A stretch of 64,000 nt of DNA from Epiperipatus broadwayi (lineage: Eukaryota > Onychophora > Udeonychophora > Euonychophora > Peripatidae): positions 184,501-248,500 of the forward strand of contig JAQFVV010000229.1 in the NCBI GenBank assembly GCA_028023455.1. The letters run 5' to 3'. The notes under the pieces are model-generated. The model worked only from the letters and a program-made list of their open reading frames with translations. It was not told where the DNA came from and did not search any database. Below are positions 1-10,460 of the stretch, in pieces; the first letter of the stretch is position 1, and each line of letters starts with the position of its first letter. The position numbers were made by a program, and so were the translations under genes.

Positions 1-714
1 AAAGAAAATAGAAATGTGTTAATTTATATTTTAAAAATCATGTTAAACCTTACTACATGGAAATGAGTGTTCTATAATTGTATGTAAAGCAAACTAGCCC
101 TTGGGGCACTTATATGATTGTAAGTTGGATAAGATATATAAATGAAAAAATTAAAGATTAACCAATGCCAGCCACCCATGGGCCAGAAAGAAAAACATAC
201 AGACCTTAGGATCAGTGATGTCATGTTCTATGGATCAGTAAAATTTATGAGAAGGATGCCTAATATTATAAAAAAAATTATTGAATTCATTAGTGGCTCT
301 TAAAATTCTGACTATTGATATGCTGTAAACTCTAGTTGTATTGCAAACTCCATGATGTAGGAATCTTGCAATAGATTTAATTTCCTGCATCAGCTGAGGT
401 CTCCTTATGACTTACTGACCCAAGTATTAGCAAGCAGTGGATTCATTCCAGAGAACAATCTACACATAATGCTTAGGATAGACTTCCATAAATCTGCTGC
501 AACCAGAACGATTCATAAAACTTACTCTGTGAAGTATAAACTTTTTCAATATGAACTTATAGATTGATCTATTAAACTTTCAATTAGTAACTTAAAGTAT
601 GAACTCTTATCAGGCTTAAAGAATTCTAAATCTTATTAATATTTTTTTTGTATGTATATGTTTGCTAATCATTTTCATTTTTTTTATTATTATTATGTAT
701 TAATTAAATTATTA
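1..714. other. AT-rich sequence without recognised gene
   Basis: No long open frame, no family I recognise and no clear repeat partner elsewhere in the window. Short poly-T and ATT runs occur near 640-700, just before repeat A begins. Confidence 0.5.
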
Positions 715-1655
715 AATTTAAAGTTGGGGTTAGATGACTGCATAGATTCATTAAAGTTTGTTAGCTTAAAGGGGTTTAATTTCAGACTATTTGTTTTGTA
801 GTTGAGTCAATGCTAGTGGAGGGATACATGGGTGCTTATATCAATGTAATGTGAAGCATGTTAGCATACAGGGCAAGCATGCCCAACTGAATGCATGACC
901 CCAAAGATGTAGTCATCACATTGCAATGGATGCAGATATATTTCTTGCGATATTGATCCCCTTTTGTTCTATGGATAGGGACTATAAGTCAACAATAATA
1001 TCACTTTCCCTCCATACAAAGCATTTCTCTTTAATATTTTATATCTATGATTCCTTTACCAGACAGACGCACATTCCTGTACTGGATGAGGATCATTTCT
1101 TTTAAATAATATCATTTTGCAGATGCACATTCCTATCAGCATGGTTTTATGCTAACATCTTCTTATTGCATTGCTTGTGTCTGTATATCAGAAAGCAAGT
1201 GTTTGTTTAGCTACAAACTTTTAGTCTGAGATTGAATATTTTGAAAAGTTTTAATTGTAATATATGTAACTTATCTATGCTCAACATTCTAAAATAAAAA
1301 TATTATATAAACTGTCCATTTGTGTGGACTGACTAAAATAATAATTTAAATTTAAAATTAATAAAAAATCTAAAGCAATAAATGTTTTATGATAATTACT
1401 GGCAGTGATTTATTTTTAAAAAAAATATTTTTTCTTTATTAAAATGTTTTAAATAAGTTAGATTATAAATTTTTGCTTCTTCTTAAGCTAGTGACATGGG
1501 CTAATAGTCAATTATAAAATAAAATTAGATCTTAACAAGAAGTATCTGCCTACATTACAAATTTTCTAGGTTTAAATGGCTTAGTGGTGCCCTGTATGGT
1601 AGATAGCAGAAGTGTCAAATTTCCCTGAATGTTATGCCCCAAATAAAATTTCTAG
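715..1655 (+). repeat. Dispersed repeat A, copy 1
   Basis: This stretch resembles 32165-33360 in the same orientation. Shared blocks in order include the opening around AAAGTTGGGGTTAGATGACT, a block ending in ACATTCCTGTA(C/T)TGGA, a block around GCACATTCCTATCAG, and a tail of the type GAGCTAGTGACnTGGGCTAA, then ATCTGCCTAC, then a short GCCTAGATGGCGCCC-like segment. Divergence is high and there is no open frame. The tail segment looks faintly tRNA/SINE-like (TGGCTTAGTGGTGCC near 1580), so part of the repeat may be a composite SINE. The class is otherwise unknown. Confidence 0.6.
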
Positions 1656-2702
1656 GTTCATTAAGTAGCTTAGTGGCACACTCAAGTGACTGATGTTCTT
1701 AATACATAAATACATAAAGTATTTTATAAAATACATAAAGTATTTTATTAAAATGGTGCCCACAGCATTTTATAAAATATGATTTATAATCTAAGTGTCA
1801 ATGACTTCTAATATGAAGAACAAAATACTCAATTACTCCATTGGATACTTATGCATAAATGCACAAATGATAAAGACACATGTGTGACAATATCTAAACC
1901 ACCAAATAATTATAAATAAGATGGATGATTCAATATAAGAGAGGCATGATAAGCTCTTTCTAAGTTTACTATGTAAAAACAACTAAGTTGACAATTCAAT
2001 AATTGATAGCCCTGGATTAAAAGAGTATGAGATTGATCAAAATTTTGTGGTCAGAGACTCTGAAAAATTTGCTATTAAATAATAATAATGGGGGCATGAT
2101 AATTATACCAAAGTCAAGTCATACCTGAGTGAATAGACTGTGATGAAGCTGGCTAATGTTACAAGCAACCAGAGAAAATACAATATCAACCAGGTTGATA
2201 ATTAAATACCCTGATGAAGTAAAAGAATAACCCTCTAAAATAGTAGTGGTCTTCCTATAGATTTATTTTAGGTACACCCACAAGTCAGTGAATACTTTTA
2301 TATAAGGCATATTATGGACAAGCTTAAAATGTTTTGCAAATCACACATAAAATAAATCAATATTATAATCTTCTTTAATATATATAGGGTACATGAGCAA
2401 GACTTTCACATGACCTACCACTCTCTGCTCTATTTCACACACTGATTCACTTGAACACACAGATTTTTCTGACCGATTAAACTTTAGATTTGTTTTTCTA
2501 AAAGAAAAAAATACTTAGATTTTAAACATTTTAAGAGAGGAGGGAAGAAAACTTTAACTATTGTACAATAATAATTAAAGTTCATTAAAAACTGTCAAAA
2601 CTCTCAATGGGAGAAAAAGAATTTCTTTCAGTTATATTTTTAAACACCATAAATTCTAAACTAAAGCACATTTTAAAAGAAACAGTAAAACAATATATAT
2701 GA

Positions 2703-2703
<1 letters not shown>

Positions 2704-2738
<35 letters not shown>
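2704..2738. repeat. (AT)n microsatellite
   Basis: About 17 AT units, followed by a second imperfect AT run to about 2759. Confidence 0.9.
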
Positions 2739-2743
<5 letters not shown>

Positions 2744-3689
2744 ATATATATATATATATTAAATAATAGATGGCATAAAATAAAAAAATAGGTTTACCCT
2801 GTTTTAAAAAAACTTGTATTATTTTTTGTTTTTAAAAAAAAAAAAAAATTTTTATTAATTTTTAAAAAAAAAAAATACATTTAAATCTAATATTATAGTT
2901 AAGTAAAAGTAATGTCCATATATAAAAGGAAAACATTTATAAAACACGTGGCTTATTATAGTATGCAAAAGTTTATATTTCTACTAAGTCCGACAATGTT
3001 GTTGCTTTTGCTTTCTGCAATTTATTGAAGAGGTAGCAACTTTTGTTTTGTCTAGGTTAGTCAGTTGAGAGTCTTCTTTGTAGGTTGGCTTTAGGAGGTC
3101 AGCTTTCTAAGGATTTATGATTTCATAAATTTTGGATGATGAAGGCTCAGCTTAAAGCATTAAGTTCATCTTGGTGAAGTGCTTAGCCCAAACATCACTA
3201 AGTAAAATTTGCAGTTCAATTTAGTATTGCAAGCTGCTTGTCAAAAACTGTTAGTGGAATATCACAAATTTTGATAAAAGAGCTGGGAAGAAGTGTGGCA
3301 TATTACATAGAATGAAGTGCCCCAATGTCTGGAAAACAATCTTGACTAATATCATAAAAAAACTTGGGAAGAATGTTCAATGTATGCTTTTAATGAATGA
3401 ATAGCTTGAATCTATTGAATAGACTGAATTAATGAATGAATAAATTTGAATGAAATAATAGATTTTGGGAGGCTTTTATACCGACTTGGTTTATTGTTCT
3501 CCCACATACATTTTTCTAGAATTTGGTAGATTAACATCTGACATTTCAATCATTTAAACTATAACATTTGTACATTCCATATTAATTAATTTTATTAAAT
3601 GTCTTATTTAAACAATCTTTAACTCTTAAATTTTGTTATTACAACAGTAGTATTTACTAAGGTTGTAACATCAAGCATATGCATGTAAA

Positions 3690-3955
3690 AATGCGATAGT
3701 AGGGACCTCTACAGGTCTTAACCACAAGCTTACGCTATGGAAGAAAAGAGGGGAACCATTCTTTACTTCAACCTACTTTCTATTTAAATAGGTGAAGCTG
3801 AAGTGGTTAGATCTAAGAGTGTGAAGCTATTCAATACTTCACTGATTAAATCCACGTTTCTTATTACACATTAATACTTGCGAAATCTTTCGATTTACAA
3901 TGAATCAATGGAAAGATCTCATAGTTAAAAATCTATTACGATAATTTAAAGTTGT
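3690..3955 (-). repeat. Repeat F unit, inverted relative to its tandem copies at 21.2-21.9 kb
   Basis: The plus strand reads GTGTGAAGCTATTCAATACT, followed by a block ending TTAAATCCAC, and AGTAGGGACCTCTAC upstream. These are reverse complements of blocks in the tandem units at 21195-21886 (GTGGACTTAATCAGTGAAGT and GTAGAGGTCCCTACC). The unit therefore occurs in both orientations inside different copies of repeat D. Confidence 0.55.
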
Positions 3956-4287
3956 AATTATAAATTTATTTAAACGCACATTACAACAGTCTAAAATTTT
4001 ATTTTGAGATTAAGCATTATTGTACAAAGTTTTAAAAATAATCTTTTTTAAAAGATAAGAAATTTATTTATAAAAATTACTTTTTTGACAAAAAAATTTA
4101 CATTATTTTTTATTAAATAAACAAATTATTTTACCAGTTCATGTGTGTGAGCACATATACATGGAACCACACTTTTATAACACATGTTTAATATAAAATT
4201 AAAGTAAGAAAATTTTTAAATTAATTTTTAATTTTTAAATTAATTTGAAGTAGAATTTTTAAATGAAATCCCTTCTTGTGCTACATA

Positions 4288-5501
4288 TATTTTTGTGTGC
4301 AGAAAAAAGAGAAGATATGGAAGTTATGTTGAGGACATGTGCAAGGGTGGGTAAAGAGATGGGGATTAAATTTAGTGAAGAAAAATCAAATATAATGATG
4401 GTTAATACTGGGGAAAGAGAAGATGTAGAATTTTTATTGGGAGATATTAAGTTAAGTGTGGTGAATAGATATAGTTATTTGGGAATTATTTTAAGTAATC
4501 AGAAAAATTATTTGGATGAATGGGAGAAAAAATTGATAAATGAAGCAAAGAAAAGAAAGGGATTGATAAAGAAATTAACAGTGTTTTCATATAATAAATA
4601 TGATGTAGCTAGAATTATATGGAAAAGAGTTGCAGTAGCAGGGTTAACATATGGTAATGATGCATTATATGTTAGTAAGAAGATATTAGATTACTTAGAA
4701 AAAGCTCAAAGGGAAGTAGGAAGACATGCATTGGATGCAGAAGTATGGACAGCAAGGGAGGCAAATCAAGGAGAATAGGGATGGTCAAGTTTTCATATGA
4801 GAGATGCAAAAAGTAAAATGAAAATGTTTGGTAGATTGCAGTTTATGGATAATAAAAGAATAGCTAAAATAGTATTTAATTGGGTTATGAGTAAAGGGCA
4901 GGTAACAAGATGGGTGAGAAAGGTAATGTGGTATGCAAAAGATTTGGATAAAGAATTTATATCAGTATATTTGTACAAAAGATGGGATGATTGTGTTAAG
5001 AGGATTATTGAGTGTTATAGTAGTAAGGAATGGGATAAAAAAATAAATTTATTAATAAAGACTAGGGAGTTAGAGAGATGGAGAAATAGTATGGAGAGTA
5101 AAAAGAGTTTAAATATATATAGAAATAAACATAATATTAGGTGTGAGTTAATATATGATAATAGTAAGGAAAGTAGTTTATTGTTTAAGGCTCAAACAGG
5201 ATCTTTAGCTACAAAAGAATATACATGTAAATGGAAAAATATGGGTGATTTATTTTGTAAATTATGTAAGGAAGGAATAGAAAATATTAGGCATTTGTTA
5301 ATTGAATGTAAATGTTTGAAAACAGAAAGGGTACATATAATGAAGTTGTGGAAAAATAAATATGAAAAGAGTGATTATACAGAAAGTGAATTATTGGTTT
5401 TTATGCTGGGTTTGGGAAAAGATAAGGGGGATTTAGATATAAAGGTTATAGAGTTGACAAAGATTATGTTGTGGAAATGGGATAGAGCAGATTATGGGTA
5501 A
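4288..5501 (+). pseudogene. LINE ORF2 C-terminal part (post-catalytic RT thumb plus CCHC finger), one stop
   Basis: The reading frame is continuous from the junction to 5501 except for a TAG at 4776-4778, where the paralogous copies read ATG. Both halves, 4263-4778 and 4797-5501, are in the same frame. It begins immediately after the RT catalytic box (FLCAEKREDM-like), includes a YSYLGI motif typical of LINE RT after domain E, and ends with a zf-RVT-type finger, CKLC...HLLIEC (CX2CX8HX4C), near the C-terminus. The RT fingers, palm aspartates and endonuclease are absent because of 5' truncation, so this copy cannot encode an active enzyme. Family placement as CR1/L2-like rests on the related copy at 48.3-51.75 kb, which has PHD-like and esterase domains. 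Confidence 0.85.
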
Positions 5502-5609
5502 ATTTAGAGTGGGGAATGTAAAATAAAGTGGCTAACAGGTTTATCTGGGCATAATTGCTGAGATATTTTTGACTTCGTTTAAGGAGAAGCCATAATACAT
5601 CACATCACA
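4288..5609 (+). mobile_element. 5'-truncated CR1-like LINE, tandem copy 1
   Basis: Non-LTR retrotransposon fragment starting just downstream of where the catalytic FADD box should be, and ending with a 3' UTR and a CATCACATCAC tail. The left junction falls inside repeat D at about 4287. The 3' end abuts a second truncated copy with no host DNA between. The same 3' UTR (AACAGGTTTATCTGGGCATA, later TAAGGAGAAGCC) follows copies 2 and 3. Confidence 0.85.
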
Positions 5610-6463
5610 GCAAAAGAGGCAATTCAAGGAGAAATGGGATGGTCAAGTTTTCATATGAGAGATGCAAAAAGTAAAATGAAAATGTTTGGTAGATTGCAGT
5701 TTATGGATAATAAAAGAATAGCTAAAATAGTATTTAATTGGGTTATGAGTAAAGGGCAGGTAACAAGATGGGTGAGAAAGGTAATGCAGTATGCAAAAGA
5801 TTTGGATAAAGAATTTATATCAGTATATTTGTACAAAAGATGGGATGATTGTGTTAAGAGGATTGTTGAGTGTTGTAGTAGTAAGGAATGGGATAAAAGA
5901 ATAGATTTATTAATAAAGAATAGGGAGTTAGAGAGATGGAGAAATAGTATGGAGAGTAAAAAAAAAAAATAAACAGAATATTAGGTGTGAGTTAATATAT
6001 GATAATAGTAAGGAAAGTAGTTTATTATTTAAGGCTTGAACGGGATCTTTAGCTACAAGAGAATATACATGTAAATGGAAAAAAATGGGTGATTTATTTT
6101 GTAAATTATGTAAGGAAGGAATAGAAAATATTAGGCATTTGTTAATTGAATGTAAATGCTTGAAAACAGAAAGGGTACATATAATGAAGTTATGGAAGAA
6201 TAAATATGAAAAAAGTGATTATACAGAAAGTGAATTATTGGTTTTTATGCTGGGTTTGGGAAAAGATAAAGGGGATTTAGATATAAAGGTTATAGAGTTG
6301 ACAAAGATTATGTTGTGGAAATGGGATGGAGCAGAATATGGGAAAATTTAGAGTGGGGAATGGAAAATAAAGTGGCTAACAGGTTTATCTGGGCATAATT
6401 GCTGAGATATTCTTGACTTCGTTTAAGGAGAAGCCACAATACATCACATCACATCATCACATC
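5606..6463 (+). mobile_element. 5'-truncated CR1-like LINE, tandem copy 2
   Basis: Begins in the middle of the LINE body (AGCAAAAGAGGCAATTCAAG) directly after the CATCACATCAC tail of copy 1, sharing a few bases of overlap (ACAG) at the join. It covers only about 860 bp of the 3' part. It ends in its own longer tail, CATCACATCACATCATCACA, which abuts copy 3. Confidence 0.85.
5634..6351 (+). pseudogene. LINE ORF2 C-terminus, tandem copy 2, broken
   Basis: Encodes the same C-terminal segment as copy 1, with the CKLC...HLLIEC finger in 6085-6351. Compared with copies 1 and 3 it has lost about 18 bp around 5960, where a poly-A run replaces the AAAGAGTTTAAATATATATA region, and this shifts the frame. 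It also has CAA changed to TGA near 6037. Nucleotide identity to copy 1 looks very high over 5640-5950 apart from these lesions. Confidence 0.8.
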
Positions 6464-6465
6464 CT

Positions 6466-7542
6466 AGTACTAGTGATCATAACTTTATTGTAATTGAAAT
6501 GGATAGTAATGTGATGGAGAATAGAAATAAAAGTAGAAATAATAGTGAAAGATGTGGATGGAGAGTGAATAATAAAAATAAGTTGGAAGAGCATAAAATA
6601 CAAATCGAAGAAATCATGGAAGAGTTGGTTGGGAATGAGTATAAGAACTGGTGTAATGAAATAGAAAAAGTGGCAAGTAGGGTTTTAGGTGAGAATATTC
6701 AGAAGGATAAGTAATAAAAAATGACAATTAGTAAAAAGTGTAAAAGAGAAGAAAGAAGCATGCAGAGAATATAAGTGCACTATTAAAAACAAAAAAGTAA
6801 AAATATATTAATGCTAAATGGTAAAAGTACTTAGAAAAGAAGAAGTTGGCTAAAATAGATAATTATATAGAGAGAGTGAAATTGAGTAGTAAATTGTTGG
6901 AGGATATTCATAAAAGTGGAAAAGATGGGAGTAAAAAAATTGGAATTACATTAAAAGGAGAAATGTAGGGGTGAGAGAGATAATATTAATAGATGATGAG
7001 GGAATTGAGTGTATCTCTAGAAAAGATTTAGAGAGAATCTTAAATAAATATGTAATGGATATAGAAAAGATGTTAGATGTGAAGGATAGAGTGATAGAAA
7101 CATGAAAGCATATATTAATGGGAATATTAGGTTTACAAAGAATGAACTGAATGAGGTAGAGAAAGTGGAAAAACAATAGGTTTAGATGGATGAGCAGCAG
7201 AGATGGTAATGAATTTAGGATATAGGGTAAAAGTAAAGTTATTATCCTGTTTTAATAAGATGGCACAGAATAGAGTTTTCCCGAGTAGTTGGAGTAATAC
7301 AAGAGTAAAATTATTATTTAAAGAAAAGGGTAAGGATTATAGAATGTTAAATAATTATAGACCAATAGTGTTAACATCAGTTTTATATAAAGTTTTTTCA
7401 GATATGGTGGCTAGAAGAGTTGTAAAATGAATGGAAAAGAATAATGTAATAGGGGAAATGCAAGGAGGTTTTAGATTAGATAGGCATATAGGAGGTAGTT
7501 TATTTGTAGTTACATAACTTATGGATATGAGTAGTAACTCAG

Positions 7543-7597
<55 letters not shown>

Positions 7598-9141
7598 TTT
7601 TAAAGATATAGAGAAGGCATATGATAGAGTAAATAGAAATAGATTATGGATAAGTTTAGTAAATTTGGAAATGGATGAAGCTTTAGTGGATATTATTAAG
7701 AAATTATATGAAAACAATTACTATATATAGCAATTAGGGAATATAGAATCAGTTAAAGTTAAAATGGGGTGGGACTAAGGCAAGGATGCCACTATGTCAC
7801 CTATTTTGTTTGTGTTGTATTTGAGTAAAGTGGAAAGAGCAATAGAAATATTAGGAAGAGGGATAGAGATACCGTTAATAGGTGGCAAGGAAGTATATAC
7901 TTTATCATGCCCTTTTTTTGCAGATATCTTTTTGTGTGCAGAAAGAAGAGAAGATATGGAAGTTATGCTGAGGACATGTGCAAGGGTGAGTAAAGAGATG
8001 GGGTTTAAATTTAGTGAAGAAAATTCAAATATAATGATGGTTAATACTGGGAAAAGAGAAGGTGATGAATTTTTATTGGGAGATATTAAGTTAAGTGTGG
8101 TGAATAGATATAGTTATTTGGGAATTATTTTAAGTAATCAGAAAAATTATTTGGATGAATGGGAGAAAAAAATTGATAAATGAAGCAAAGAAAGGGATTG
8201 ATAAAGAAATTAACAGTGTTTTTATATAATAAATATGATATAGCTAGACTTATATAGAAGGGAGTTGCAGTAGCAGGATTAACATATGGTAATGATGCAT
8301 TATGTGTTAGTAAATGGGTATTAGATAATGTAGAAAAAGTACAAAGGGCAATAGGAAGACATGCATTGGATGCAGATGTATGGACAGTAAGAAGGCAGTT
8401 CAAGGAGAAATGGGATGGTCAAGTTTTTATATGAGAGATGCAAAAATTATAATGAAAATGTTTGGTAGATTGTAGTTTATAGATAATAAAAGAATAGTCA
8501 AAATAGTATTTAATTGGGTTATGAGTAAAGGGCAAGCAACAAGATGAGTGAGAAAGGTAATGCAGTATGCAAAAAATTTGGATAAAGAATTTATATCAGT
8601 ATATTTGTACAAAAGATGGGATGATTGTGTTAGGAGGATTGTTGAGTGTTATAGTGGTAAGGAATGGGATAAAAGAATAGATTTATTAATAAAGAATAGG
8701 GAGTTAGAGAGATGGAGAACTAGTATGGAGAGTAAAAAGAGTTTAAATATATATAGAAATAAACAGAATATTAGGTGTGAGTTAATATATGATAATAGTA
8801 AGGAAAGTAGTTTATTGTTTAAGGCTCAATTGGGATCTTTATCAACAAGAGGATATACAAGTAAATGGAAAAATATGGGTGATTTAGTCTGTAAATTGTG
8901 TAAGGAAGGAATAGAAAATATTAGACATCTGTTAATTGAATGTAAATGCTTAAAAACAGAAAGGGTACATATAATGAAGTTATGGAAGAATAAATATGAA
9001 AAAAGTGATTATACAGAAAGTGGATTATTGGTTTTTATTCTGGGTTTGGGAAAAGATAAGGGGGATTTAGATATAAAGGCCATAGAGTTGACAAAGATTA
9101 AGTTGTGGAAATGGGATGGAGCAGAATATGGGAAAACATAG
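6466..9141 (+). pseudogene. LINE ORF2 (EN end, RT, CCHC finger), degenerate
   Basis: Recognisable blocks in order: endonuclease SDHNF near 6474; linker at 6499-6714; RT entry with NNYRPI near 7350; palm block FKDIEKAYDRVNR at about 7596-7640; MSPILFVLYL at 7794; catalytic box now FFADI instead of FADD near 7917; YSYLGI near 8110; and the C-terminal CKLC...HLLIEC finger in 8548-9141. Several frameshifts separate the pieces, the second catalytic Asp is lost, and an AT microsatellite replaces RT codons at 7543-7594. It is inactive. Confidence 0.85.
7543..7594. repeat. (AT)n microsatellite inside LINE RT
   Basis: About 22 AT units lie between codons for the DMSSNSD-like segment and the DIEKAYDRV block. 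In the paralogous minus-strand LINE the same place reads a short ATATGAGTTTTATAGAT, so the repeat grew from a short TATA run. Confidence 0.85.
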
Positions 9142-9248
9142 GGTGGGGAATGGAAAGGGAAGGTAAAGTGGCTAACAGGTTTCTCTGGGTATAATTGCTG
9201 AGAAATTCCTGACTCCATTTAAGGAGAAGCTACAGTACATCACATCAC

Positions 9249-10460
9249 CTAGAAAATTTGTTTGAGGTGACAGAATATTTATTAATGATGATGAGCATCC
9301 TGACATAAATCAAATTATCTGCCCCTGACACTAACTCAGGTTATAGTATGAGACTCTGAACAATTAAACAATTGATAGACAGACACAGTAAACAAACACC
9401 AGCCAAATTTAATTTAATAAATTATAATAATGTTTATTATAATTAAATGACAAAAAAATCATAACATTAGTTAATATTGCATCTATGGATGTCTGACAAG
9501 AGTATTTGATTCTTGGCAGCTTTGGCAGTAAGTTAATTCCACAATTTAATTATATCTATAAGACTAAAATAATCTTTTAACAGTGTTTTATAAAATAGGA
9601 TGTATAATCTATGAGTAAATGACTTTTAATAAGAAAAAAAGATATTCAATTTATCTCCTTGAAGGCTTATGCATATATGCAATGATGATGAAGACCCATG
9701 TATGTAAGACATTATCTACCACCAAATAATTTTTAGTAAAATAAGATGAGCTAGCTATTCAATATCAGAGAGGCCTGATAAACTCTTTCTAAGTTTACCA
9801 TGCAAAACAAATGAGTAGATGATTCAATGATTGCTAGCCTGGGTTTAAAAAAATATGAGTTTGACTGAAACATTGTGGTCAGAGACTCTGAAGAATTTGC
9901 CAATATATAGCAATAATAACAAAGTGTGTCTGCTGACTATACCAAAGTAGACTTCATGCCAGAGTAAATAGATTGCAATGAAGGCAGTAAGTGATCAGGG
10001 CCACCAGAGGAAATATAATAATATTGACCAAGTAGATACTTAGCTACCCCAATGATGTAAAAAGAAAACCCCATAAAATAACAGTGGTCTGCATATTACA
10101 GACAAGTGTAAAGTGTTTTTGCAAATCACACACATATAAAATAAATTGATTAACACTAATTAAAAAAAAAGTTAATTTTAAACATTATTATAATCTTCTT
10201 TAAAAGATTTTGTAGACTGATTAAAGTTTAGGCTTGTTTTTTTTTAAAAAGACAAAAAAAAAACACTTAGATTTTAAATCTTTTACAAGAGGAGGAGAGA
10301 AAAGTCGAACAATAATAATTAAAAATTATATTATTAGAACTGTCAAAACTCTCAATGCAAGAAAAATAATGTCTTTCTGAGTTATATTTTTTTAAACATG
10401 TAAATCATAAATTAAAGCATACTCTAAAAGAAATATAAAACATTCATACATGACCGATAT
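9249..10460 (+). repeat. Dispersed repeat D, copy 2 (5' part)
   Basis: Opens with a block like AAATTTGTTTGAGGTGAC, followed by CCTGACATAAATCAAATTA and AATTGATAGACAGACACAGT. The same order is seen at 26395-26560 and, partly, at 15530-15650. From about 9595 it matches 1785-2690 (GTGGTCAGAGACTCTGAA, AGAGAGGCcTGATAAaCTCT). No coding potential. Confidence 0.6.

Larger units (their letters stand above)
1785..4287 (+). repeat. Dispersed repeat D, copy 1 (interrupted by LINE at its 3' side)
   Basis: Similar to 9249-10460 over its first part (for example the shared string GTGGTCAGAGACTCTGAA) and to 17160-18016 and 27340-28470 over its second part (shared blocks around GCAATTTATTGAAGAGGTAG, GTCAGTTGAGAGTCTT and AAAGAGCTGGGA). 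It ends in a block with TTGAAGTAGAATTTTTAA that recurs at 22040-22060 and 28450. At about 4287 it is cut by a truncated LINE, because the sequence after CTACATATAT no longer matches the 22070 copy. There is no coding frame, so it is probably a non-autonomous element of unknown class. Confidence 0.6.
6464..9248 (+). mobile_element. 5'-truncated CR1-like LINE, tandem copy 3 (longest)
   Basis: Starts within the endonuclease C-terminus (SDHNF at about 6471-6485) directly after the tail of copy 2. It runs through the linker, RT, thumb and CCHC finger to the shared 3' UTR and a CATCACATCAC tail at 9238-9248. Repeat D resumes immediately afterwards. It contains an (AT)n expansion inside the RT. Confidence 0.85.
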
